A DNA stretch of 64,000 nt. Origin: Rhytidiadelphus loreus (taxonomy: Eukaryota; Streptophyta; Bryopsida; Hypnales; Hylocomiaceae). The notes under the pieces are model-generated. The model was not told the DNA's origin and did no database searches. It saw nothing but the letters and a program-made list of their open reading frames with translations. Numbering within the stretch: the first letter of the stretch is position 1; the number at the start of each line of letters is the position of its first letter. Position numbers and translations under genes: made by a program. This document shows positions 47,779 to 58,622 of this stretch, piece by piece. The stretch lies in NCBI GenBank assembly GCA_947034895.1, contig OX344762.1:13521501-13585500 (forward strand). The letters run 5' to 3'.

Positions 47779-48672
47779 ACTTTTCTTTGCATTTTTTCCT
47801 TGCTGACCACTCCAGGTCATATTCAACTGGGGTTTGTTGTTACTTCTTTCTTGCAATGAAATCTCATCATTTGTGTAAAAGAAATTAATAAAATAAAAGT
47901 GGTCTTTCAATTTGTAGCTCTGCTAATGATACAGTAGTGATTAGGAAACAGTTGTTGATTCCAGTAATTCAAGTTTTTGAAAAAAACAAATGGCATCAAA
48001 ACATAAACCGTCCCAAGACTTGTTACTAGGGCTTTTTTTTATTACTTTTTGAGAAAGTACCAGGATGTTGATCACTTAAAATTTGGTATAAGCATACATC
48101 TGTAAAACCAAAAAATTCACTTCCATTGTATCTCATGTACTTTTCCATCCAAATTTGGCAAATTCATCCAAATTTTAAATAGAAATGAAAATTTTTGGGC
48201 AAAAAATGACTATTTTGTTCACCAAAGTAGAAATCTTTTTTCAATTGGTGTAATCTGGCCCCATGGTGCAAAAAATGGTTCTTTGTTAGAGTATGAGCTT
48301 CAAAGCATTTTGGCAATGATAGGACTAGCTAGGGCCTATTTTATAGGATAGCTTATAGTAAGCAAGACTAAGAATTTTTTTCACTTATTTTAAGCAATGT
48401 AGAAAGTGATATTCATTGGAGTGATGTTGTAGTTTACATCTATACAAATAGATGAAACATGCAAAATGTGGATGAAATTTAAATTATTCATTCAAAAGAG
48501 CATACGTTCATCCCAAAAGAGAGATATAGTCCTTAAAATATGTAGCAAATTAGCAATTTCATGCATTGGATATGGGGGAATATATTGCCTAATTTGTAGC
48601 GCTTGTAAGCAAAATATTGCTAAAAAAACAATGTTGAGCAAGATTCATCAACTACATTGATATCTCCTATTA

Positions 48673-48725
48673 ACGTAACTACACCTAACTGTGTCCAAAC
48701 AAGCAATTGAGCATTGTTCCTATTG
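48673..48725 (-). mobile_element. Family 3 MITE fragment
   Basis: GTAACTACACCTAACTGTG and AAGCAATTGAGCATTGTT match the reverse complement of the right end of the 10.7 kb copy. It stops where the Copia LTR-like sequence begins. Confidence 0.45.
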
Positions 48726-48729
48726 TGAA

Positions 48730-50240
48730 TAAGAAACAAAACATACCATAAATTCAATAGAATGGAGGTAGCAAGCCAAAGAACACAAGTACAAAGTGGC
48801 TCTACAAAAGGGATTTCGATCAAGAAATATACAAGGGAGAGAGAAGGTTGAATAAACCTCTTCCACAGCTCCACCGTTCACATAAAAGATTCTCACATGA
48901 CCACTCTCTCTACAATGTTTGGAGAGCATATAATAATATTTTATAACACTCTTCTTTCTCGACATAACATTTATACAAAATTTCATAGAATGTTGTATAT
49001 TATAATTTATATAATCTCACAAGATATACGGTTGTTGCTTCATTAAACCTTATCTAGGAAAACCTTGAATGTGGTCAAGGACAAAACCATAGATGAAGGA
49101 AAAAGAATGCAACACCTTTATCAATCCATTCTCTCAATAAAATCCAGTAGAGAAAATCCATAGAAAGACAGCAAAGGTTTCTTTAATTTTCATGAACAAT
49201 ATTTTTCAAATAAAATATATTGAATCTCTTGCTCAAAAATATTGAGTTGTTGTATTGCAATTATTTTTATAAACAAGTGGCCAATGGATACATAATAGAA
49301 GAGCTTTGGTGAAGAAATCAACAAGATTATCTGCTAATATAATTTTAAGTGCTTGTTTTGTAATCAGTTTATATAACTAAATTTTTTTGGATGAATATGT
49401 TAAGTTCAATCACCTTTAATAGAATCCACTTACATTTGTGCAATACAAGCACTATTGTCTTCATATAAGACAGTTGGAGAATTATCATGTGAAAATCCAC
49501 AGTTTCTTCAAAAAAAATTATCAATTGATCTCACTAGATTCATTCCCGAGATGCTTCAATTATTGTTTACTTTACTATTTTCCAAGATATTATCACTCCA
49601 TATCATAAAAAAATATAATTTATTTGAGACTTGGCTATTGTAGAGTCAAATTTCAAAGAAGGTGTTTGATGCCATTCCAATTTCATAGTGTGGGACGGAC
49701 ACTATGTCTTGCAAGGATACTAATTGCAAATGCAATATCAGACCTTCTAGATGTAGCCAAATATAAAAGTGCTTTGACTACAACTAGGTATATATATTAT
49801 TTACTTAGTAGTTCCTACTCCTCCTTGCTAGGGCAACAAGGATCATCACCATTGTTGCTACTACCAACCATAGGTGTAGAAAATGGATAAGCATCTATCA
49901 TATAGAATATTTTCAGAATTCAGTTGATGTAACCCATTTGTAAAAAAAATATTGTCATCTTTTAGGTAATGAACTTGTAGGCCAAAACAAAATGTAATTC
50001 TGCCAAGTAATTTCATCTCAATTAAACTAATGAATAAATGATTGAGTAACTGCAATACATGCAGATTTTGTGCCTCCAAGGTTCAAGTCATCTACATGTT
50101 TTCAATGATAAAGCGATGTTTGTCTTGTTTGGTAAAGAGATATGGAAGCAAACGATCATTTATAAAAACAATACTCAACAAAATATTCCCTGTAATCATT
50201 GGTATCACATGTATACATATTGCTTGAGACTATATAATGC
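48730..50240 (-). mobile_element. Degenerate Ty1/Copia retrotransposon, 3' part (RT, RNase H, LTR)
   Basis: Read on the minus strand with frameshifts and stops: a VDDLNL-like reverse transcriptase piece (about 50.1 kb), MKLLGRITFCFGLQVHYLKD, PFSTPMVG (49.9 kb), LLYLATSRRSDIAFAISILA (49.75 kb), the RNase H piece SPTVLYEDNSACIAQ (49.47 kb), a decayed TKHI(H/S)PKKF-type stretch, and ADNLVDFFTKAL (49.3 kb). This order is the end of Copia pol. About 48.73-49.15 kb resembles a Copia 3' LTR region (ATAACACTC and CCTCATTAAAACCTT-like blocks). LTR ends and target duplication were not fixed. It is clearly inactive. Confidence 0.75.
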
Positions 50241-50244
50241 CCAT

Positions 50245-50502
50245 TATAACTAAAACCACAAATTCTTGCCTAAAATGTACAACCTCTATTTATGAGGGTC
50301 TAGGGTCAATTTTGAATATACCTATTTCTAGCACCTTCAAATTTCATAGTTTATTTGTAAGGTGTTCAAAAAATTCATTCTAAGAGAATCTAAAATCCAT
50401 TGAAGTCATTTCAAATTTTTTGACTACTATCGAGGCCTAGTTCAATAATGAAAACCATGCTCATATTCTTAATATTCAAATGGTTTTAGATGTTGTTACC
50501 TT
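50245..50502 (+). mobile_element. Family 3 MITE, left-truncated copy
   Basis: It begins inside the element (AACTAAAACCACAAATTC, compare AACTAAATCCTACAAATTC at 10.76 kb). It carries GGGTCTAGGGTC and CATAGTTTATTTGTAAGG, and ends TTTTAGATGTTGTTACCTTA. Its left end abuts the Copia remnant. Confidence 0.5.
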
Positions 50503-50574
50503 ATAGATTTTTCAGTTTTCTACCTTGCCAACTAAAAATTCAAAATTTGGATACACACAAAGAAGCACATTTGC

Positions 50575-51152
50575 TTAACTCCTAAGTCCCAAGGCCATTT
50601 TTCTGCCAAAACGACTCAAAACTACCACTTTTGCTACAATCACCTACGAAATAAATTTTTTAAATAATTTTTAGAATCTAACTATAGGATCTTGTTTTAT
50701 ACTTGTTTTAGATTGCGTGATAAATTTTTTGTAATGTTTGACCGTGTAGATTGAAAGATATTAGCATTCAAAGTGGAAGAAAAAAAATTCTTTCAAGATG
50801 TTGGTATGATTGCCCGCAAAACTCCATAACTTTCACATCACTAATCCAAATGGAATGAATCAAAGCTTCCCATTTAGAAGAAAATATAATCTACAGGAAA
50901 AAAAATATTAAATTTTTTATTTCAATTTTTTGTGAATTTTTTTTGTTGCCCAGTCTCCCCTATTTTGAGGTTATTGTGGCATAACTTTTTCTCCTAGACA
51001 CCGATTGGAATAAAAATTATATTCCCGGAAAGATCATAAGTTTACCTATTTTATGAGAAAGTTTCAAAAAAATTCAGTAAAAATTGAGATCACAAAAGCC
51101 TACCCAAAACCCATTTTGTCCCGAGTAGAGACAATGGGACTTTAGGAATTAA
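50575..51152 (+). mobile_element. TTAA-flanked MITE, internally deleted long copy (578 bp)
   Basis: Ends are TTAACTCCTAAGTCCCAAGG and, inverted, TTAATTCCTAAAGTCCCA. It keeps ATCTAACTATAGGATCTTG and GTTGCCCAGTCTCCCC, but lacks about 300 bases of the middle present at 28.6-29.5 kb. Confidence 0.75.
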
Positions 51153-51199
51153 TAGCAGTGATTTATCAAGTAGATAACCCATGGTCACCTATCCAAAAC

Positions 51200-51857
51200 A
51201 AAAATCCTAAATGCCCAAAGCACCAAATTTAGGTGTCAGAGAATACTTTGAAGTTACATAAAACCTTACTAGGTTATTACATTTTGAAGTTTATATTTTT
51301 GAAAAAACTTTTAAAGTCTAGTTCTAGGATCAAAAATCAAAATTTGAAAATGAATGATTGTGATTTTTCTATTCAAGATTTGTGCAAGGGTGTTCATTGC
51401 AAATCTTGATTTTTTTAGTGTTGAGGGCTCTTGAAAATGAGTCTCAAATACACTAGATCTTGGAGAAAAAAATGACATTAGAAATTCATTTAAAAAATTG
51501 TAGAGTAGATTTTGAGAAGCCATAAATTGATTGGAGTTGTGCATATTATGCCCTTTAACCTTGTATTTTTTTGGTGACCAATTTTTTAGATTTGACATGT
51601 GATGAGAAGATTGAAAGAATTCAAATCATTTTCATAGTTTTAACACCCTCGTGATCAAACATTATAACCTTTCAATCCATAAGTGATATTGTTGTATTTT
51701 TTTTTATCATATGATCTCTAATATGCATAGTTTGAATGTGTATGGTTACAATTCAAATAAAACTGATAAAACTTATCAAAATGTTGATTGTTTGTTCAAT
51801 TTAGAGCAAATTCTAGGAAGCTCAAAAAAGGACTTAGGCCTGCCTAAATGTCTAGAG
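51200..51857 (-). mobile_element. TTAA MITE, AAATGCCC subfamily, inverted second copy
   Basis: Same inner order as 21272-21927 on the opposite strand, for example CAAATACACTAGATCTTGG and CTTATCAAAATGTTGA. The ends are decayed (AATCCTAAATGCCC left, GGCCTGCCTAAATG right), with no intact TTAA. Confidence 0.6.
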
Positions 51858-53783
51858 TCTTCTCTAAAATTGACGATTTGAGAAAAGTCATCACAAACTA
51901 TTCTTTGTCCAAAGCATATTTTGGAATTGATGAACAAATAAAAGATGTAGACTTTGAGTTTTAGATTCCATCTGTTTGTTTAGATTCATCAATGTTGTGA
52001 CCAATATTTTTCTATTAATTTTGAAAGGGAAATTTCAAAATTCCTTTGAAATTCAATTACAAGCAAAACATTGTCATTTTTTGAGTAAAATTTGTTGGAA
52101 TAGATTTGAAATAATATGGTGATTTTTTGAATTTTTTTTGTTCTTTATATCTATGACCTCATTTTTGCAAGTCCAATTTTGAACTAGAGTCCATGCAATT
52201 TTGGCTTCGTCAACTACTTGACACACTGTCTTCCACATTTGTAATTTTAGAAAAATACGTACTCTACTAACACCAAATCCAACCATTACTTAGGACAACA
52301 TTACAACAACTCCACAAGTCATGATGACTTTCATCCAAGAAGTAATGAGAGAGAAAAGTGATTTTCAATCTGTTTGTTGTCCAAAAATTGGACATCAGAG
52401 CACTTCAAAGTTAAAGGTTAAACAGCCGATAACCACCCGTGATCCACATTCTCCAGAATCCCCAGGAACAACAATGTTCAACTCCAGTATGAAAACAAAT
52501 CATCACAACCTACAATAGAATAACAGATCTGCAAAAAATTACAACTTTTTGAAATGTAAATTCCAAGGTAGCACTAAGGTACTATGCTCTGAAAGCAACC
52601 ATTTAAGGGTTGGTCGGCCTTTTTCATAGGCTTTTTGTGGACAGAATTATTTTGGGATCATTTTTCAGAGAAAGAAAAATGGTTGTGGAACCTAACACAA
52701 GTGGTTTTGTATTTTTCCAATCATTTTTGAATTACTTATGAATTTTCAAAGATTCTGGACATAGACACCTATTTGTGACCATAGGTCTCCCAAAATCTGT
52801 CCACTTGCAACTTGGAAAGAGATGTGTGGAAATCAAAGGCAATGATTGGCTCTTGCAATAGAAAAATAATTTTTCTTCAATGCATTCAATTGCTAAAGTG
52901 GTCCTTTTAAGGATCACCCCATCTCCATTCTCCACCCCAAAATAGGGGTGGTTTGAAGAAGATGGGTGCTTTTAGAACATACTACCTTAATGCATTTTCA
53001 ACTTGGTAGTAGCCTCTCAAGTGTCCACAAGCGGGGATGTCCACTTTTCTACAACCCCAAAAGTGGATGCCCCACTCCTTTTCAAGCCAAATTCCAACCT
53101 TGTTTTTCAAGTCCATTGGTGATGCTCTTAGGGCCTCCTTACATGTATCAGTCATTGGGGAACTTTCACAGCAGGTGTTACAAGGAAAAATAGACATTGC
53201 ACTTTCATGTGGACCCGGTGGGTGGGGATGGAGATAATAAAAAATTCTTACGTATTAGATTCCCTAGTCTCCACCAATGAGGTTGTCCACCGGTATCGGT
53301 GAAACTTCAACTCCTCCTTTCTTGCTTGTTCACCCCTGCAAAACCATTGGTGGAGCCACTTTTGTCTTCTTGCTTGAATTAGAGGAAAGTTTGCCTACCA
53401 GGTGAACATGTAAGCTAGCCCTTATTAGCAAGTGGAATTGGGAAAAAAGCTGGTTGCAATTTGAAAACATTAGGGAAAAAGTGGTCAAAAAATCTATAAA
53501 ATTTCTATTTATGGTAAAAAAATAGAGAAAAAAACAGACTGGGTTCAATATGAGAATTAAAAGAAAATAGTTGGTAAAACTAAAAAAAATCCAAAACACT
53601 GTTTATGAACTTGTATATGAAATTGGCTTGGAGATTAGAGTTCCATGAAGAGTATCGTAATAGAAATATTCACGTTTCAAATAATTCTGTTGTGCTAAAA
53701 TCACTGGCCATGGACCCGAGACAATCTGCCAGATTTTGGAAGTTCAGTGCTCCAAATTCCATGACAGAAAGGTCTTGTCATCT
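51858..53783. other. Intergenic, nothing firmly recognised
   Basis: Open frames here show no family similarity. Around 52.9-53.4 kb GC is higher, with short inverted patches (for example GGGGTGGTTTGAAG, CCACAAGCGGGGATGTCC), possibly another small element, but no paired termini could be set. Confidence 0.35.
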
Positions 53784-54733
53784 TCATTCCTCGCCTTCAG
53801 CCAGAGACCCTAAATTTGGTATGTCTTCATAGAATTTCTGCACATTACAATACATTGCAAGCTCCACTCCGGCTTCATGAAACCCTAATTCTACATATTC
53901 TAATGGTTAAGCAAAGCAACACAAAACATGATGGCCAAAACCGCAACAACATACAATGTTCTACAGAGTTAGGGTTTCGATACAAACATTCCTGGAAAAA
54001 GTGACATGACGACTTACTCCTTGGTTACTCGATTGCCAACATCCTTCGACAAAATCGACCACCATCTGTAACCCAACCACACAAACTCCACTTCAACTCT
54101 CAGAAAACACAAACCCTCACTGTATTGCTCACCCCAAGGTTTCAAAACTCCCCAAACATTGTAAATCAATCTTTTGAGTGAGGACAAGGGCAAGGGCAGA
54201 CTTCCATGCATGCACCTAGAATGAATTGGACAAACCTTGCATAAAAGATCCCCAAAAAATCGGAATAATAAATGGAAGTGTGCAATAGTTGCTGCAAGAG
54301 AAGAATTAGAATTGTTGAACTGCAAATTTCAGAAGAGGTCCATGAGAAATGGGGAGTCAAGTTCCTCACTTCATGAATACTATTTTTTCACATTGAAATT
54401 GAACTATTGGGTTGCTTATAGTTTGACTACAAGGTAAAGCTATTCCTAAAATGCAGTTTCTTTTCTACTCACATTCTACTCACATAGAACTGAAGAAGTG
54501 AAGGAACGGTGAAACTCAACGAAGGCAACAACGACTCTGCAAAATCGAAAAAGATTCATTTCCGATTCCGTCACAGCATGGAAGTTCAGTTCGATTTGTT
54601 GCCCTAACCATCCATCGCATACCTTTTCTCCGATGACAGCCCCGATCATGATGACGGAGACGTAAACGGAATTCTTCCGTGTGAAGGCGCGGTAGATTTG
54701 CTCGGCAACGGACTCGTTTTGGAAGCGCCCCAT
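53784..54733 (-). CDS. QCR9: Cytochrome bc1 complex subunit 9 (QCR9/UCR10 type), 70 aa
   Basis: Three minus-strand exons: 54733-54623, 54065-54018 and 53837-53784, phase 0 at both introns. The protein begins MGRFQNESVAEQIYRAFTRK, continues NSVYVSVIMIGAVIGEK (the single membrane span), then MVVDFVEGCWQSSNQG and ends GKFYEDIPNLGSLAEGEE. Plant QCR9 shows the same order: an amphipathic start with YRxxxRRNSVYV, one membrane helix, a WESNN-like stretch and the C-terminal RYEDIPVLG. It is a small subunit of respiratory complex III in the mitochondrial inner membrane, next to the Rieske/cytochrome c1 region. Its length is normal. A longer open frame upstream of Met1 has no support. The intron after exon 1 is about 560 bases and holds no element I can name. 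Confidence 0.92.
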
Positions 54734-55856
54734 TCTTGCGATTGCGGCCTCAGATACGAAGTATTTATGAAATATAAACTTGCAATCTAATCTGCCAGAA
54801 TGAGAAAAACACAGCAATGCAGATCGACAGCTTGTGATCTTACTTTGGAAATGACAGAATGGACATGGAAGAGTTGGGGATGCATATGAAAGTGGAGACC
54901 GGTAGGATGAGGGACAGAGAGTTGGCAACTGACTGAGGTAGTAACGAAGGTGGAAGTGCCTGTTACCACCCACTTACACAATTCCGAATACTCAGGTGAT
55001 GCAGAATTATTTTTTAACACATTGGCACATTGATGGTTGTGAATTGTCAAAAAGAAAAAGAAAAAGAAAAGTGTAAGTTTCTGAAAATGTATGAATAGAC
55101 TATGAATTTTTGAAACTCAACTTCATGATGCACCCTATACCAAAGTTATTCTGGTTTTTTCTTGCGTAGAATGATTTTAGGGCCCCTATCTCAAAATTTT
55201 CACAAAAGAAGAATTTGCCTTTAATTGGAACAATGGAAGATTGTTTTCAAAGCCTTGCAATTAGATGAGGTACATTGGGAAAACAAAAATTTCACTTGAC
55301 CGTGCCTATTTTCTATATGCGCCAACCAATCAGACCCTTGCCCACTTGCCCACTTGCCTACCCATGGAATTTTCGTACTCCCAAGACAATCAACAATGAA
55401 CATTTCATGGAATGTTTGACTTTGAAAATCACCCAAGACGGTGGAGCTTTTGTCGAAATCAAAACATTTTTTTATGTATGGAAAGATAACTTGATGAACT
55501 ACATGAGAAAAATATAAAATTTCAAAAAAAATTGATATGTAAGTAGCCCATGAAGTTGTGCAGCGACAATAAAATGGTCTATTAGACATTTAGGGGAATG
55601 TGTCCACTATAATTCCCTACACAATTCTAATGACAATTCAATTTATCCTATCAAATTGTGGAATATGAATGTTGGGCATCATGTATAGAAGATGCATAGA
55701 GGTATTTATGGAATTCAAAAAGATGTTGACTTTTGCAACTCAATTCCAATTCTATGAGTCCCAATTCTACATTGAATGCAATTTTTACTACATTAGTATG
55801 CAAGAGAGAGAAATTGGATCTTGGACTAGAGATCCTAGAATCCATATTCGATCTAC
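54734..55856. other. 5' flank of QCR9 and intergenic DNA
   Basis: GC-richer near the gene (leader and promoter expected within the first ~250 bases), AT-rich afterwards. No gene is recognised in the open frames at 55221-55589 or 55275-55517. Confidence 0.35.
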
Positions 55857-56030
55857 TTAACTTACACCTAATTGTGTTTCAATAGGCTATTGACCATTGA
55901 ATAATAAAATATGAATAAACTATGAATGTCAAAGTGTTGAAAATAACTATATGTAAAAGCTACCTTAGGTTCTTAAGAATAGAGGTAGTACATTTTTTTA
56001 AAGGTTGGTTTTAGATGTACTAGTTACCTT
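55857..56030 (-). mobile_element. Family 3 MITE, short copy (~174 bp)
   Basis: Left ACTTACACCTAATTGTG, right GATGTACTAGTTACCTTAAG, inner GAATAAACTATGAATG (reverse of the CATAGTTTATTC block). It is internally shortened compared with the 284-bp copy. Confidence 0.5.
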
Positions 56031-58622
56031 AAGTAAACCTTAAAGGACAACCCCTCTCATTGCGGTAGTCAACCAAAATAATCCAATTATTGAATGAATA
56101 GGTAGTTAGGTACCTTCTGTAGTTCTATATTTCTAAAAGAACCTTCTAAATGATTCATTAGATACTTTGACTCTCAACAATGTTGTAGAATTAAAATGTG
56201 GTTTTATTCATTGGTACCCTATTTTTATTGTATGCGACAATGGGATAGGATGATCAAGACAAAAAATATAATTTATGGTAATTTTATGATTTTGGTATAA
56301 ATCTATAATTATAGACTAGTAGTAAAAAATTATATCTATTTATTTTTAGATTTGATAGTGCAAACCAAAAAATCAATTGTTTCCTTAGTGTCTAAGTTGC
56401 CATTAAAAATGTAACCTATAATATATAGAAGAACATAGTTGCATGAATTGTCCCTTGGACAATACCACATGAAATTCCCCACTCATGTTGTCTAGAATGT
56501 TTTTAGGAATGGAAAGTTAACTCTTGGGATCACTGAAACTTTATTGTTGATTTAGTTGCCCATCTATTTGGATGGATGCGACAATGATTAAGCCTAAATG
56601 TATTCCACCCTAAAACCCAACTAAAAGTGGCTTGCAAGTCCAATTAGATATGCATAAAGCCTTGGAAACTCAATGGATCAAAGATCATTTTTCTACATTA
56701 GGATTGACACCATCCATAATAAATGAAGTTGAACATTTTAACCATCAAGGATTTTAAAGTGGTATCAAATTGTTTATTTCTAAATGTATTGGAGAAAAAA
56801 ACAAATTGTTTACTTAATGCTTACATGTCATGATGTTATATAAAGTTGAACTATATGTGTAATAGGGGAGTAATCCCCGTGTTTGAATGTTGTTTATAGA
56901 AATCAACAATCTATTATATACCTTAGATTATCTTTGAACAAATAAACTAAGTGGCTCAACAAATTGTTGTAAAAATACCATGGAAATGGATTTTTTATAT
57001 AGAAAATTTGATCTAAAACATTTATAAACTTGTTCAACAATTTGTACAATATCATGAAACAATATAACTTTTAAAATAAGTTGGAAAAGAAGACTCATGA
57101 ACTTAATAAGAAACTTCATAAAATACTCATTACAATTAAATAGGATAGGCAAATTATAAACATGCAAAGAGAGTTCATAAAATTGGAAGAATGTTTCAAT
57201 TGATCCAATTTCAAAAATGAATAATTGATGCATACAAAGTATGCACTATATTCTTTTTACCAATTTTAGAATCAATAGCTATATTGTGAAGGCATTAAAG
57301 CGGTAGACTTTTGTGTATTTCTCAAAAGGTATAAAGTCTACTTTGTTTCTTCTTTTACATTTTACATAACACTCTTAACCATGTTAATCTGAATTATTTT
57401 GAAATTAATATGGTAAACACTATCATGTATACTATTCCAAAGTCCACATATTTAAAATAAAAAATAATTGAATTCTCATAATTTGCATCATGTATTTGAA
57501 TTCCAAAAAAATCCAAGGAACTCATAAATGCATGAAGGCTTTCATAAAATAAGTTTAAAGTAGAGGCATCTATTCTGATCAATTTCTAATTCAAATACCT
57601 GCAACCAAAGATTGCAATATACAATCCTCCCTTCTCCAAGGCAAATATAATTAAAGTCTATCATAAAGAAAGAATCAATTGATTTGGATCATGTAGGGAG
57701 AAATAAAAAGTCAAAGTCTAAATCCACCAAAGTCTAAATCCACCATACATGGTTATGCAGACATAAATGATATACTTTCCACTATAAAGAGCTCCCCTTC
57801 CTACACACTACTAAATCCTTTACCAATTCCAAGCTAATCTAAAACCTACAATAAAATATTCTTCCAACCCATTTCAAATGTTATCTAAAACCATTCAATC
57901 ATCAACCCTTGCTCATATAGGTAACAAAAGTTGCCCTAAATTTTGTTGAATATAATCTTATAAGAGTATCTCCAACAATATGGAGAAATATCATTTCAAG
58001 GAAATTCAAAGACATTGTTTCATTACAACAAAATCTTGTTTGTCCCACCAATGCAACTCATTGTTTTGTCTTTCAACCAACCACAAAACTCTTAGTGGTT
58101 AAAAGCAAAAAGAATCTTCATCATTTCTAATCCAATGAACTATTTGTGAAAGAAAAAGTAGATTTGGCAAAGTTGTCTTTGACAAAATAGCAATTTTTGA
58201 CATGGCAAAGAGAATATTTCGGCAAGGTCAAGCATTTATTGTTCACTTTTCATCCAACCTAAACCTTGAACCTTAAAAAACCCTAAAATCAAGTTAGGCT
58301 TGTTTGGTGTGCTACTAGTGATGCTATGATCCTAGGTTGGATTCAGGTCCCACATATCCATTGTAAGTAGGGAATAAGTGCCTCTAAGAGGAATTGATGA
58401 TTAGTTTCAAGTAGTAATGCAAGTTGTTCAATATTACAGTGGAGAACCATAAAGAAGTGACAACACCCTCTCAGCAAAAAAATAAATTCATTTACACCCA
58501 ACCTGGCAACAACGGGTCTCCACCAACGGAAGATTTTTTCAAGGAGGACCTTCGAGTTGTGAATTGACTTTATGAAACTATGAGAATATATTTATGGGGA
58601 TCAAAAGGACATTCCTACAAAT
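56031..58622. other. AT-rich intergenic DNA, nothing recognised
   Basis: No exon-like stretch seen. A TAAGAGTATCTCCAACAATATGG motif near 57960 resembles starts of plant MITEs, but no partner end was found. Confidence 0.4.

Noticed and set aside
48673..50502. A single family 3 MITE split by the Copia insertion
   Set aside because: The two fragments are in opposite orientation relative to the reference copy, so a simple split does not explain them.
54476..54973. A 165-codon minus-strand frame around QCR9 exon 1
   Set aside because: Only the part from MGRFQNES to GIGEK-like donor matches QCR9; the rest is leader and intron sequence.
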